Origin: Oasisia sp. SBJ-2009
Taxonomy: Eukaryota; Annelida; Polychaeta; Sabellida; Siboglinidae
Direction: 5' to 3'
NCBI GenBank assembly: GCA_964017155.1
Contig: OZ024856.1
Coordinates: forward strand, 10,458,382-10,522,381
Length of the DNA stretch: 64,000 nt
The position numbers and the translations under genes are program-made. Position 1 is the stretch's first letter, and every line of letters begins with the position of its first letter. The notes beneath the pieces are model-generated. The model searched no databases and was not told the origin of the DNA. It worked only from the letters and a program-made list of their open reading frames with translations. This document shows, piece by piece, positions 50,615 through 63,460 of this stretch.

Positions 50615-50819
50615 AAACAATAATATTGTGTTATAATAAATACAGGAGTTTGGTGGATAAAAGAAGTCTAAAAGAGACACTGAATTAGCCTGTCTAATAA
50701 TTTAGAAATCATTTGTATCAAAACGCTTGTCTTTGCGTCTTTTACCTAGTTCTTGAACGTCGCGATTCAAATTTGGGTCACCGATTAATTGTGAGTGTCA
50801 CCGGGAGTCTAGTATAGTC

Positions 50820-51020
50820 TAATGATATATAATATATGATATATAATATATGATAAATAATGTAGAATATATGATATATGATATATATAATATATGATAT
50901 ATAATATATAATTTAATGATATATGATATGTGATATGTGATATGTGATACGTGATACGTGATACGTGATACGTGATACGTGATACGTGATACGTGATACG
51001 TGATACGTAATTTGTAATTT
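50820..51020. repeat. Heptanucleotide array, left outlier block
   Basis: Irregular ATATGATATATAAT sequence resolves into GATATGT and then about nine copies of GATACGT (50945-51008), ending GTAATTTGTAATTT. Same 7-nt period as the large array 300 bp to the right. Confidence 0.85.
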
Positions 51021-51330
51021 GTAATATATATAAATAAATATATGTTTGCGTTGCCGTTGTTATAAGATAAGACAACTGCATCAAATTGGCCGTGCAATGT
51101 GGTTTTTAATATATGTTGTGTATTGACATTTAAATGTACGTGAGCGTGTAAGAATTACCCACTCGGCGTGTTGGATCGCGTTACTGGCTCTAAGTCACCG
51201 AACATTTCTCCACCATGAGAGTACCAGTATCTACACAACGACTAGTAACATAAGTTAAATGCTTTACTTTGACAACTTTTTTGACAAAAGCAGGATCTAA
51301 GTACAGTACCGAGAAAGTTAATGATATGTT
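51021..51330. other. Unique island between heptamer arrays
   Basis: About 310 bp of non-repetitive sequence; no gene recognised. Confidence 0.5.
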
Positions 51331-53765
51331 ATATGTTATAATATGATATGTGATATATTATATTTATAAATTATAGATTATAGATGATAGATGATAGATG
51401 ATAGATTATAGATGATAGATGATAGATGATAGATTATAAATTATAGATGATAGATGATAGATTATAGATTATAGATTATAGATTATATATATAAATTATA
51501 AATTATAAATTATAGATTATAGATGATAGATGATAGATGATAGATGATAGATGATAGATGATAGATGATAGATGATAGATGATAGATTATAGATTATAGA
51601 TGATAGATGATAGATGATAGATGATAGATTATAGATTATAGATTATAGATTATCGATTATCGATTATCGATTATCAATTATCAATTATCAATTATCAATT
51701 ATCAATTATCAATTATCAATTATCAATTATCAATTCTCAATTCTCAATTCTCAATTCTCAATTCTCAATTCTCAATTCTCAATTCTCAATTCTCAATTCT
51801 CAATTCTCAATTCTCAATTCTCAATTCTCAATTCTCAATTATCAATTATCAATTATCAATTATCAATTATCAATTATCAATTATCAATTATCAATTATCA
51901 ATTATCAATTATCAATTATCAATTATCAATTATCAATTATCAATTATCAATTATAGATTATAAATGATAGATTATAAATTATAGATTATAAATTATAGAT
52001 TATAAATTATCAATTATAGATTAAAGATTATAGATTATAGATTATAGATTATAGATTATAGATTATAGATTATAGATTATAGATTATAGATTATAGATTA
52101 TAGATTATAGATTATAGATTATAGATTATAGATTATAGATTATAGATTATAGATTATAGATTATAGATTATAGATTATAGATTATAGATTATAGATTATA
52201 GATTATAGATTATAGATTATAGATTATAGATTATAGATTATAGATTATAGATTATAGATTATAGATTATAGATTATAGATTATAGATTATAGATTATAGA
52301 TTATAGATTATAGATTATAGATTATAGATTATAGATTATAGATTATAGATTATAGATTATAAATTATAAATTATGGATTATAAATTATGGATTATAAATT
52401 ATGGATTATAAATTATGGATCATGGATCATGGATCATGGATCACGGATCACGGATCACGGATCACGGATCACGGATCACGGATCACGGATCACGGATCAC
52501 TAATCACGTTTTACATGTTACATGTTACATGTTACATATCAAATATCACATAGCACATATCACATATCACATATCACATATCATATATCATAAAAATTAT
52601 ATCATATATCACATATCATATATTATTATATATCATATATTATATATCATATATTATATATCATATATTATATATTATATATTATATATTATATATTATA
52701 TATTATATATTATATATTATATATTATATATTATATATCATATATTATATATCATATATTATATATCATATATTATATATCATATATTATATATCATATT
52801 TCATATATTCTATATTATATATTATATATTATATATTATATATTATATATTATATATTATATATTATATATTATATATTATATATTATATATTATATATT
52901 ATATATTATATATCATATATTATATATTATATATTATATATTATATATTATATATTATATATTATATATTATATATTATATATTATATATCATATATCAT
53001 ATATTATATATCATATATCATATATTATATATCATATATCATACATCATATATTATATATCATACATACATTATATATTATATATCATACATTATATATC
53101 ATATGTCATACATCATATATTATACATCATACATTATATATTATATATCATATATCGTATATCGGATATCGTATATCGTATATCGTATATCGTATATCTT
53201 ACATCGTACATCGTACATCGTACATCATACATTATATATTATATATTATATATTACATATTACATATTATACATTATACATTATATATTACATATTACAT
53301 ATTACATATTATACATTATATATTATACATTATACATTATACATTATACATTATACATTATACATTATACATTATACATTATACATTATATATTATATAT
53401 CATATACATTATATATCATATATTAATTATTATATATTATATATTTTATATTATATATCATATTATATATCATACATCATACATTATACATCATATATTA
53501 TATATCATACATCATACATCATATATTATACATCATATATTATATATCATATATTATATATCATATATTATATATCATACATCATATTAGACATTATACA
53601 TCATATTAGACATTATACATCATATATTATATATCATATATTATATTTCATACATTATATATCATATATCATATATTATATATTATTTATTATACATTAT
53701 ATATTATACATTATTTATTATATCTTATATGTTATGTATTATATACTATATATTATTTATTATTT
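51331..53765. repeat. 2.4-kb heptanucleotide array in homogenised blocks
   Basis: A 7-nt period runs throughout while the unit changes block by block: ATAGATG/ATAGATT (51370-51655), ATCGATT (to 51675), ATCAATT (to 51733), CTCAATT (to 51840), ATCAATT (to 51955), mixed AAATT forms, ATAGATT (52020-52360), ATGGATT/ATAAATT, ATGGATC, ACGGATC (52440-52500), a short CATGTTA/CATATCA zone, then TATATTA/TATATCA/TACATTA variants (52600-53765). Neighbouring blocks mostly differ by one base. Because 7 is prime to 3 the array translates as 7-residue Tyr/Ile repeats; the 391-codon frame is an artefact. Confidence 0.95.
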
Positions 53766-54104
53766 ATACGCATAACAATATAATTAAGTCAAGTATATTT
53801 TTATGCGTATCAATTACATAGTTAAGACGACTTTGACGTTCTCTTACTTATTGGTCTTTCAAAGTTGTTTCTGTACTACTCCATTCCGCCGTCGTATACT
53901 GCTGCCTCTATGTGTTAAAAATGTAAATTATGATACAAAGGAGAATCCAGTTGTTGACACTACTCAAAGCACTTTACACTTAATAGTAATAATAAAACAT
54001 GTTTCGGTATTTTTGACATGCAATGCACATTTCATGTCAAATAGGAATATGTTCTGGTGTTTGGTTTATGCATCTTCACTGGCTACCAATTTGTGTGCGC
54101 CCGA
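53766..54104. other. Intergenic, nothing recognised
   Basis: The open frame from 53803 has no domain; it probably precedes a LINE fragment by chance. Confidence 0.4.
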
Positions 54105-54400
54105 CGTAAAAAGTGCTTCTGTTTGTGTATTCGGTTATGCATGAACAAGCACCGTGTTACCTCTCGGAACTACTATCACGTCGTCAACCCTATCGCCGAC
54201 TGAGGTCTGCGTCTTTGCCGCTATTGACACTACCTGCATCGCAGACGGTCACTCACGGTGATCGCCGTTTTTGCCGTAGCAGCAGCCGTTCTGTGGAATG
54301 GACTGCCGGACAGTGTTAGGACGGCAAAGACACAGCCATGGTATAAAACACTTCTGAAGACACACCATTCTAGATTAGCGTTTCTGTGACGTGATCATGT
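54105..54400 (+). pseudogene. LINE 3' end fragment, frameshifted
   Basis: HEQAPCYLSELLSRRQPYR then RLRSASLPLLTLP, followed after a one-base shift by AAAVLWNGLPDSVRTAKT and LLKTHHSRLAFL: the C-terminus of a CR1/L2-like ORF2 (APxYLxELL..PxRxLRSA...LWNxLPxxxR). AT-rich tail to about 54590. Confidence 0.65.
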
Positions 54401-54628
54401 GGACTTAATTACATACATTTCCCCATAAGTTATGCAATTTATATCACATAATTATTACGCAGTTAGTATCATTATTACAATTTTAGTATGATAATTTTTA
54501 TGATAGATTAGTTATGTTATTTTTTTGTTTAATCATATACTTTTTATTTTTTATTTTAGCATACTGAGGAATAATAAATAATAAGCAACGACTGTGTTAT
54601 TTTATTTTACTGTTTCAGTAATGTTTCA

Positions 54629-55165
<537 letters not shown>

Positions 55166-55454
55166 ATTGTGATCATTATGATCATTATCATTATTATAAC
55201 TGGCGTGAGTAGAAACTAAGTCAACTGCAGCATTTGGTTTGTAACTTCATGAACTTCATTAATTACATTAATTATTAATGAAATTTCTTGTCAGTTCACA
55301 TAACATATTCTAAAACAAAACACATGTGTTACTTTGTAATAATTGTTTTAATATATAAAAGTTCTGCTATGATAGTAGAACAATGCAAATATTCTACTAC
55401 GTATATTTAACTTGCATTAGTGAGTTTACAAATATTGTGTTGATGAAAGGTATC

Positions 55455-55512
55455 TGTGTTTATTAAATTTCGCACTAAAATAATGTGGCCATATCCAGAT
55501 TGCATAATAATA

Positions 55513-55580
<68 letters not shown>

Positions 55581-55590
55581 AGATAGAGAG

Positions 55591-55653
<63 letters not shown>

Positions 55654-55761
55654 TAGATATATAATATGATGTTGTTATTATTATGCAATCTGGATATGGC
55701 CATATGCCACATTAATTTAGTGGGAAACTTAATAAATACAGATACGATTATTTTAAACAAC

Positions 55762-55837
<76 letters not shown>

Positions 55838-55848
55838 GATGTTGTTTA
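55455..55848. repeat. (TA)n-centred nested inverted repeats
   Basis: 55455-55515 (TGTTTATTAAATTTCGCACT ... CATATCCAGATTGCATAATAAT) is the reverse complement of 55675-55738, allowing a few mismatches, around a centre of (TA)n and (TAGA)n. A second pair, TTTAAACAACAT (55752) and ATGTTGTTTAAA (55839), flanks another (TA)n tract. Confidence 0.88.
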
Positions 55849-55884
55849 AAAAAATAAACACCCATTAAAAATTATAATTTTGAC

Positions 55885-56270
55885 AATATATCTACGATGT
55901 CGTTTAAATGAAACATTATCTATTTTAAATTAATTATGTTAAGCTAATAAATAATATATAAATATTATATATTTAAAATGTCCTTTAAAATGACACATTA
56001 TCTAACAACAATTATATGTTAGGCTAATAAATAAATAAATATTATATATTTAAAATGTAAATTAAAATATAAAATAATTTATTTAAAAATCATTATGTTA
56101 AACTAATAATAAAAACATTTGTATATCTAAAACATCATTTAGAACTATAAATGATCTATTTAAAAATATTATGTCAAGCTAATGAGTAAACAAATACATA
56201 TTATATATCTAAAATGCCATTAAAATACAAATAAATTATATTTAAAATTATTATGTTAAGCTAAACCTTC
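55885..56270. repeat. Diverged ~80-bp tandem repeat
   Basis: About five degenerate copies of an AT-rich unit containing TTATGTTAAGCTAATAAATA and ATTATATATTTAAAATG. Each is about 75-80 bp; divergence is high, so old. Confidence 0.7.
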
Positions 56271-56521
56271 ACAATGAAATTTGTGTTTAGCTCTATCGGT
56301 CTGCCATGCGAGGACACATACACCCACACCCCCCCACAACATCAACCAGCGTCAGAAAAAGAACAAGACTGCCAGAGTGGTGAAAATAGACAAGTTAACA
56401 TTCTAAGGTCTTTACCGCTATGTACGCACGGAGGCACACAATATTTCTAAAGCAGTTAATTAGTTTTTGTACTGATGCTTCTAAAACGCTTGGCTGACGA
56501 GAATAATTCGTGCAGATATAA

Positions 56522-56525
<4 letters not shown>

Positions 56526-56579
<54 letters not shown>
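56526..56579. repeat. (TA)n tract
   Basis: Alternating TA. Confidence 0.95.
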
Positions 56580-56585
<6 letters not shown>

Positions 56586-56739
56586 CTGTTAGAGTTCACT
56601 GCCCAACATTTTGGAAGCTGTTTTCATCACTCTGTCAAGCTTGCTCCTCGGCTGATGCTACCGAACCACAAACATCTTGAGAATGCAAGCACACCCTCAA
56701 AAGCAAGCCGACAGAACCGACCACGAACATGACATCCTG

Positions 56740-56990
56740 ATTGTTTCAGTTGAACACTATCTCGACTTCTCCGGGAGGAGAATTTGCAATAAAGCGACGA
56801 CTGTCCATGTATACAGATATCCACAACTGTCTATGACCAGATAGTCATCCATTCAACATAATGAACTAAAACAACATAGTGTGAATGAATTTGCCAACGG
56901 GTCGTCACGGCAGCCCATGATTCGAAGTCGGGTTCTTGTGATTGATAGTTAGTCTGATACTCTACCACTGCGCCACAGCGCACCAACTGT
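56740..56990 (-). mobile_element. tRNA-derived SINE head (reverse)
   Basis: Reading leftward from about 56985: GGTGCGCTGTGGCGCAGTGG then TAGAGTATCAGACTAAC, AATCACAAGAACC and ACTTCGAATC. GTGGCGCAGTGG is an A-box and GACTTCGAATC a B-box at tRNA-like spacing; the CAGACTAAC..ATCACAAG middle is typical of invertebrate SINE heads rather than of a functional tRNA. The left limit is uncertain; 56745-56785 shares a dispersed motif with 510-550. Confidence 0.65.
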
Positions 56991-58463
56991 TCTGAGAAAG
57001 TCATGTTCTGCTGGTGCCACAAAACTACATCATACACTTGGGAGAAACGTGGGAATGCTTCCGATGCACGCCATGTCGAAGACTTCAAAGAAATGTTACA
57101 GAAATAATGGCGCTTTGATCAGCATGTCCAAGCAAGTTATAATGAATGTCCAATCGATTACCCCCTTATGTTTAGCATTGATAACGCATTCTTCAAAAGC
57201 AAAGGTTGTTGAACTCGTACGATCTTCTTAACTCATTCCGCCATTTTTGCTTCTTTTGTAGGACGGTAGCTATTACAATATGTGTCGGCGAACAATTTCC
57301 GGACATGGATTTGGGTCGACGCCATAAAAGGTGAAGAATCGCTGCCATCCACTAACCACATCCCTTACGACATGACATGTATGGACGTTACATGAGAATT
57401 CCAATATAATGACCCGTTCAACCATTATCACGAGGCTGCAGCTGTAATGCACACGACGCGTATTTTTCTATACAAGCGATATTATTGGCTCTCCTGTGAG
57501 AAGCACATTGAAATCTGTGACGTGGGAGCGGACGTTTCGACACAAACGATCTGCGATCCTCGACCGAGCAGCCACTTGCTATGTCCGGCACGCAGTGCAC
57601 CTGTCCAGCGGTGCCACTGCCACCTATTTCGCAGACGCGAGTGTGGCACAATTCAAGCACCGATGACGTTCATTATAGGATCGGTTGCACACTTCGAGTT
57701 ACACCATTGCCGTCGACGCACTCAACCGTGACCAGCGGCGAGCATTGAGCCTAAAGCTTGATATTGACTGTAGGCGCAAAACGTAAATCAGAACTAGATG
57801 ATCGAAGTTGGACAGGTTTTCTGACAGGTGTAAACAATAAATAAAAATACGGTGGTTACTTCCAGGAAAGTGCCTGGTAAGTAATGGTACAAATCGTAAA
57901 GGTGATACGATGTCGGACAGAATAATAATAACAATAATGACTTCTTTTTTGCGCTAATATCCAAAAGCCAATGCAGACCTTAGAGGCGGCATAGAACGAG
58001 TAAAACGTGGAGATCTAATCACAACCCTTGCTAAGTTGCTAAGCAATTCTGAACACGTTGTAATTTTGTGATATCCTTAATGGCAATATTTGGATAACGG
58101 AAATACAATTGTCTGGTCTTTTAGTGACTAGAGCAATTGCAATATTGTTTTGCATCAGAAAGAGGCAAATGCCGACGACTACGCTGTAAATCACGAATCT
58201 ATGAAATGTATTCTCTAAATTTAAATTATCGTCAACAATTACTCATAAAGTCCAAGTTAAACCTGCAGGCATAACATGCTGACTATATAGGGGGTATAGG
58301 GAAAACATTCTTATTTTTTCCCGCTGCCTCTGTGGTCCAGTAATGAGAAACTATGTTTGTTTGCTCCTAGTTTTAATCAACTCTCATTTACTCAGTGCAA
58401 ATTGTCATAAAGATAATGTCTAAGTTGCTGGAAAGAGGAACAATTAGCATCTGAAATAGACAA

Positions 58464-58465
<2 letters not shown>
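56991..58465. other. Intergenic, nothing recognised
   Basis: Several short open frames on both strands (for example 57418-57731), none with a domain I can name. Confidence 0.4.

Positions 58466-58549
<84 letters not shown>
58466..58549. repeat. (TA)n tract
   Basis: Alternating TA, about 80 bp. Confidence 0.95.
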
Positions 58550-58552
<3 letters not shown>

Positions 58553-59093
58553 GCTAAATGCTGCATAGACCGCCTACAGGAAACCGGCCGTATATTTGTA
58601 ATTAACTGATTTTTCAATGATGTATAATTGGAACATTGTCTGTAATACAAATATACATTACGTACAAAAATATGGTTATGATATTTTAATGAATAACATA
58701 TATACGAAAAAATCGGTCTCCTTAGAAACGTTACGCATACGGGAGACCGGTATGTTACCAGAAGCTATTTATACTTGTTTGCGCAGTATATGTAACGCCG
58801 GTATAGAATATACAAAATTCAATACAACGATGACAATAACAACATAACTAAATGTATATACAGATACACAAATTTACACTTGAGTTGTTTGTTTTCGAGC
58901 ATGTTGGCGAATTAACATAATGTTAATAAACTGCAGTCGTAGTGCCAAGCAGTGTATTATTGAAGTTGGACATTTACAAACACAGTCACAGTCAATGAAT
59001 TTAAAATGTCGATGACGATGCCGCTTTTGCCGCTTGACTTTGCCGTGAACCGTATCAGTGGTATTTATGTATAATCTGTATTAATAAACTGAC
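58550..59093. other. Intergenic, nothing recognised
   Basis: The open frame 58617-58847 has no recognisable domain. Confidence 0.4.
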
Positions 59094-59125
59094 TACAGCC
59101 TTTGTATATATACAAAGGCTGTAGC
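59094..59125. repeat. Perfect 32-bp palindrome centred on TATATA
   Basis: CTACAGCCTTTGTATA joined to its exact reverse complement TATACAAAGGCTGTAG, no loop. Confidence 0.95.
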
Positions 59126-59199
59126 GAGGAGTGGCAACAACTGGTTATTGCGTCCGACAGCGACTGCGTAGAATTTCTTAGCAAGGTTATCCAGCAGCG

Positions 59200-59605
59200 G
59201 CCGCACCACCAACAGCAGCAACAGCAGCATCAGCAGCAGTAACTGCTGTAGCAGCAGTAGCAGCAGTAGCTGCTGTAGCAGCAGTAGCAGCAGTAACTGC
59301 TGTAGCAGCAGTAGCAGCAGTAGCTGCTGTAGCAGCAGTAGCAGCAACAGCAGTATCTGTTGTACCAGGAGTAGCAGCAGTAGCTGCTATAGCAGCAGCA
59401 GCAGCAGCAGCTGCGGTAGCAGCAACAACAACAACATTAGCAGCAACAGCAGCAGTATATGTTGTACCAGGAGTAGCAGCAGCAGCAGTAGCTGCTATAG
59501 CAGCAGCAGCAGTAGCTGCTATAGCAGCAGTAGCTGCTGCAGCAACAACAACAACAATATTAGCAGCAGCATCAGCAGCAGCAGCAGCAGCAGCAGTAGT
59601 AGCAA
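59200..59605. repeat. Interrupted (CAG/CTG)-type trinucleotide array
   Basis: AGC, AGT, GCT and GTA triplets in a consistent frame with longer repeated phrases such as GCAGTAGCTGCTGTAGCAGC and a duplicated TGTTGTACCAGGAGTAGCAG. One minus frame is Ala/Thr-rich and open, but there is no exon context, and it runs into simple pentamers. Confidence 0.9.
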
Positions 59606-59640
59606 TTACAATCAACGTGCCATTTCCCCATGAACTGCTG

Positions 59641-59900
59641 TTAATGTAATGTAATGTAATGTAATGTAATGTAATGTAATGTAATGTAATGTAATGTAAT
59701 GTAATGTAATGTAATGTAATGTAATGTAATGTAATGTAATGCAATATATAATATAGCATAGCATAGCATAGCATAGCATAGCATAGCATAGCATAGCATA
59801 GCATAGCATAGCATAGCATAGCATAGCATAGCATAGCATAGCATAGCATAGCATAGCATAGCATAGCATAGCATAGCATAGCATAGCATAGCATAGCATC
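59641..59900. repeat. Two adjacent pentanucleotide arrays
   Basis: (ATGTA)n, about 20 copies (59641-59740), then after GCAATATATAATA, (GCATA)n, about 29 copies (59755-59900). Both are nearly perfect. Confidence 0.97.
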
Positions 59901-60319
59901 AGTTACATGAAAATACAAGTCATTACTAATTGCTATGTAAAACCTAATAATAAGATAACTAGAATGCTATATTAGTAACTGAAGTAGTAGCAGTAGTAAA
60001 AGCTTTATTTCATGATGTCTTGTCCATGTCACGTGCCACATCGTGATTTCCAATGGGCAATCATCACCAAACACATGTACATACAAACAATGAAGCTATA
60101 AATCAGATAATAATAGTAATAAATAAATATGAAATGTGTCAATAAACTGTAATTATATAAAACACGTATAATCATAATATTAAAAATATATTTTAATGTA
60201 TTGTTTACATTAATAAAAAACATTGTTTAAAATCATAATAGTAAATAAATAGATAAAATCAATAAAATAGTGATGACGACGACATTTACACATATAAACA
60301 TTGATTTAAACAATTTACC

Positions 60320-60393
60320 ATTTTACATTCAGTGTGACACTGTTTCGTACTTTATTGAAAATAAAATATTAGATATATATATATAATATATAT

Positions 60394-60435
<42 letters not shown>

Positions 60436-60581
60436 AAAGTACAAAACAGTGTCTGCAGTTAAAATATATAATTACAATAACATAGAGTTTTTGCACCTCA
60501 TACACCTCCCAGCAGACACGCCCGAACAACTGCCCACATTGGACTGGCAAATTGCGCAAGCTCATACACTGTTGTATACAG

Positions 60582-60600
<19 letters not shown>
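60320..60600. repeat. Dispersed repeat carrying a (TA)n-centred palindrome
   Basis: GACACTGTTTCGTACTTTATTGA (60333-60355) is mirrored by TCAATAAAGTACAAAACAGTGTC (60430-60452) around (TA)n. The region to its right, with CCACATTGGACTGGCAAATT, matches 10845-10885, and GACACTGTTTCGTA recurs at 10691, so the palindrome lies inside a repeat shared between the two loci. Confidence 0.8.
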
Positions 60601-60612
<12 letters not shown>

Positions 60613-60685
60613 GATAATGATAATGATAATGATAATGATAATGATAATGATAATGATAATGATAATGATAATGATAATGATAATG

Positions 60686-60728
<43 letters not shown>

Positions 60729-60778
60729 CAACAATAACAATAATAACAATAATAATAATAACAATAATAACAAAAATA
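60583..60778. repeat. (AATGAT)n then AAT/AAC-rich tract
   Basis: About 22 AATGAT hexamers followed by irregular AATAAC/AATAAT trimers. Reading frames through it are artefacts. Confidence 0.97.
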
Positions 60779-61870
60779 ATACGAGCAGGATGTAATTTGT
60801 TTTCGCTTGGACTGAGAAAGCTCCAAGCACTGGGCCAGACGTAAACGCTCCGGTAGCACGATCGAGGTTGTCACTCGAACGAACGAACAACGCACGCTGT
60901 ATTCAAAATCACTATGCGGACAGGTTAACAGAGCGTAGCGAGTCACGACACGGTACGACTAGTACAGGGAGAACAATGAAGCGAGCTGGCCAAGCATCTG
61001 GGTGCAGCACACAACACGTCAAGCACGAGCACCTCTTTGTGAAAGTGCCGTTTAACCAGAAGTCAACGAAGGCATCTCGGTGAAGCGGTGATGCTTTGTC
61101 GGTGAAATTCGCACGACGACTGTTGTTGCCGAGCGCTGCCCCACACCAAGGCAGTGAATAAGAAGAACGAGAACAAGATGTTTACTTTGTGAAGTCACTG
61201 GCGGTCAGCTAAACCGTGCCTTGCCACTGGAAGAAAGTCGAGGGGTGCTGCAAATCAAATAAAAAACAAGTTCGGAAATGTTATGTTCAGAAACATCGTG
61301 TTTGATTGTGCAAATCAAATGACTTGCATTTAAATGGCTAAACATGTGGACAATAGCAACGTGAGATTACTGCCAGCTACGTAGTGTACATTTTCATAAC
61401 TTTTAACTCGCCTCAGGTAAGGGGCAAGGGTCAATTTCTATGCCTGATTTAAGCTGCTTTAATAGAAGTGTTTTAACATAGATATTGCTGTACTTACAGG
61501 GAGGGCGCCAGCTCGTCTTGCAGAGCAGTCATTTGTAACGGGAAATCTACTGACCAGAACGTGGGAAAGTTAAACATAATAAATTATAGTATTGCGGTTA
61601 ACTCTGCTCGCCTCGGCATTATTGGCAATCAATTTTTTTAACTGGGTGTTTTGATCATTATTTGAACGTGTTGTTCCGAGCTTAATAATTCGCGTGCAAT
61701 AAACCTTCGGCATGTAAGCCCTAGCAGTAATAAAAAAGTAATATTACATGAAAAATAAAACCTAGGAGCTGGCACTCTCGTTCCTGTTCTGATACTTGGT
61801 GTTGGTAAACTGATACAAGTCGTGTATTGTTATAGTGTTAAACTACATGCTACTGTTGCGGACAAAATAA
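60779..61870. other. Intergenic with a CpG-rich patch
   Basis: 60830-61150 is richer in CpG than its surroundings (for example CGAACGAACGAACAACGCACG) and includes a short ATG frame at 60975 (MKRAGQASGCSTQ...). It could be a promoter-proximal region, but no splice donor or domain supports a gene. The remainder is featureless. Confidence 0.35.
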
Positions 61871-61874
61871 CAAT

Positions 61875-62565
61875 ATGTTTAAAAGCGTACTGCTAAAATT
61901 ACAGAATTATAATCAAGTGGTACTTTATGGGCAATACTATGTAAAAGAAAAGGACCTGGGAGTTACAGTTAGTGCTGACATGACAGTTTCGGAGCAATGT
62001 TGACTTGCTACTGCAAAGGGCAACCAAATATTAGGGCTAATTAGAAGGAACATTACATATATGGAGAAGACATTAATCATACCATTGTACAAGGCAATAG
62101 TTAGGCCACACTTGGAATATTGCATTCAGGCATGGAGGCCTTATCATAAAAAGACATCGATAAACTTCAAAGAGTTCAAATAGGGCAACTAAACTCATTC
62201 CAGAACTTAAACCGTTATGCTATGAAAGACGCCTGCTAGAATGTAGATTGCCAACATTAGAAACAAGAAGATTAAAAGGAGACCTAATAGAAGTTTTTAT
62301 GATATTGAATGGATATGACGATATTGATAACAACATTTTTGTTATACTAAAAGAAGATAGTATGACAAGGGGGTATAAGGCAGCGTTAGTCAAGCCATGC
62401 TGTAGGTTAGATAAAAGAAAATTCTCCGAGAGAACAATAAATGATTGGAATAATTTAAGTCATGATTGTGTAAATGCCAGCAGCGTAAAATTTAATATGT
62501 TTGAAAATAAAATTGACATTATCTGGCAAGGGCGGGCTATACCTAGGTTGAACACTTAAATGTTT
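61875..62565 (+). pseudogene. LINE reverse transcriptase C-terminal fragment
   Basis: KEKDLGVTVSADMTVSEQC, a stop, then GNQILGLIRRNI, IVRPHLEYCIQAWRPYHKKD, LQRVQ, LETRRLKGDLIEVFMILNGY, RKFSERTINDWNNLSHD. The pattern (KDLGVxVxxxLxxxxQC...ANxxLGLIxR...LVRPHLEYxxQxWxPxxxKDIxxLExVQRRATK...R+RGDLIE.+KI+) is that of CR1/jockey-like ORF2. One stop (TGA in place of an expected sense codon) and at least two frame shifts. Tail with ATTT runs to about 62700. Confidence 0.78.
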
Positions 62566-62934
62566 TAGAAATTATTTTAGTACTGATTAAATTATTTATT
62601 CATATATTTATTTTAATGTATTTATTATTATAACAAATTGTGTTATTCTAGGACATTTTATGTATTTATTTATTTATTTTACTTGTATATTTTTAGAGAC
62701 AACATTTACTTTATATTTTACTTATGTATTTGTTTAGACAACTTCCTGGTTCTGGACGGCAACTTGTTAAACCCTTGTTAAATAGTGCCTAAGTAGAACA
62801 AAGGTTTGACTGCTTCAATGATTTCATTTTACATATTTACTGAACCATATTATGTCATCCCTTCTCCTACTCCTGTCATTTAGAAAAACATCCGTCAATG
62901 GTGAGAGCAAAGGTTTCTAAGCTAAATATATAAC

Positions 62935-63015
62935 GCTTGTCCTGACTGGGTATTGACCCCGGGCTGCCGGCGTGCCGGACGGTTGTGCTGACCGCTACAC
63001 CACCCGCGCCTCTCT
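62935..63015 (-). mobile_element. tRNA-like sequence (SINE head or tRNA pseudogene)
   Basis: Reading leftward: GGCGCGGGTGGTGTAGCGGT contains a good A-box (TGGTGTAGCGG), followed by CAGCACAACCGTCCGGCACG and GCCGGCAGCCCGGGGTCAAT; the B-box position reads GGGTCAATACCC instead of GGTTCGATTCC. The anticodon arm does not pair convincingly and the acceptor ends do not match, so a functional tRNA is unlikely. Confidence 0.5.
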
Positions 63016-63197
63016 TTCCAGGACAACAACACCTACATTAAACCAATACGTTTTAATCAACGTAGCATAAAAATTGTCATGTATTGCTTCTTCAATTGTT
63101 TAGTATATCTACGTTATATTCTATGTACAGTTGCGTTGACAATCACGGTTCTTGGGAACATAAACATATATTTCTTAAGGTTACCGTGAATAAATAA

Positions 63198-63460
<263 letters not shown>

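Noticed and set aside
52415..53590. 391-codon Tyr/Ile-rich open frame
   Set aside because: It is the translation of a 7-nt repeat lacking stops; no exon signals or unique sequence.
59187..59918. 243-codon frame with Ala/Thr-rich part
   Set aside because: Runs through pentamer and trinucleotide arrays; the polyalanine-like part has no domain, splice site or conserved flank.
60868..61083. Possible first exon in the CpG-rich patch
   Set aside because: No donor at a sensible position and no recognisable domain; recorded only as a CpG-rich patch.
62935..63015. Functional tRNA gene
   Set aside because: The A-box is good, but the B-box is degenerate and the anticodon and acceptor stems do not pair; called tRNA-like instead.
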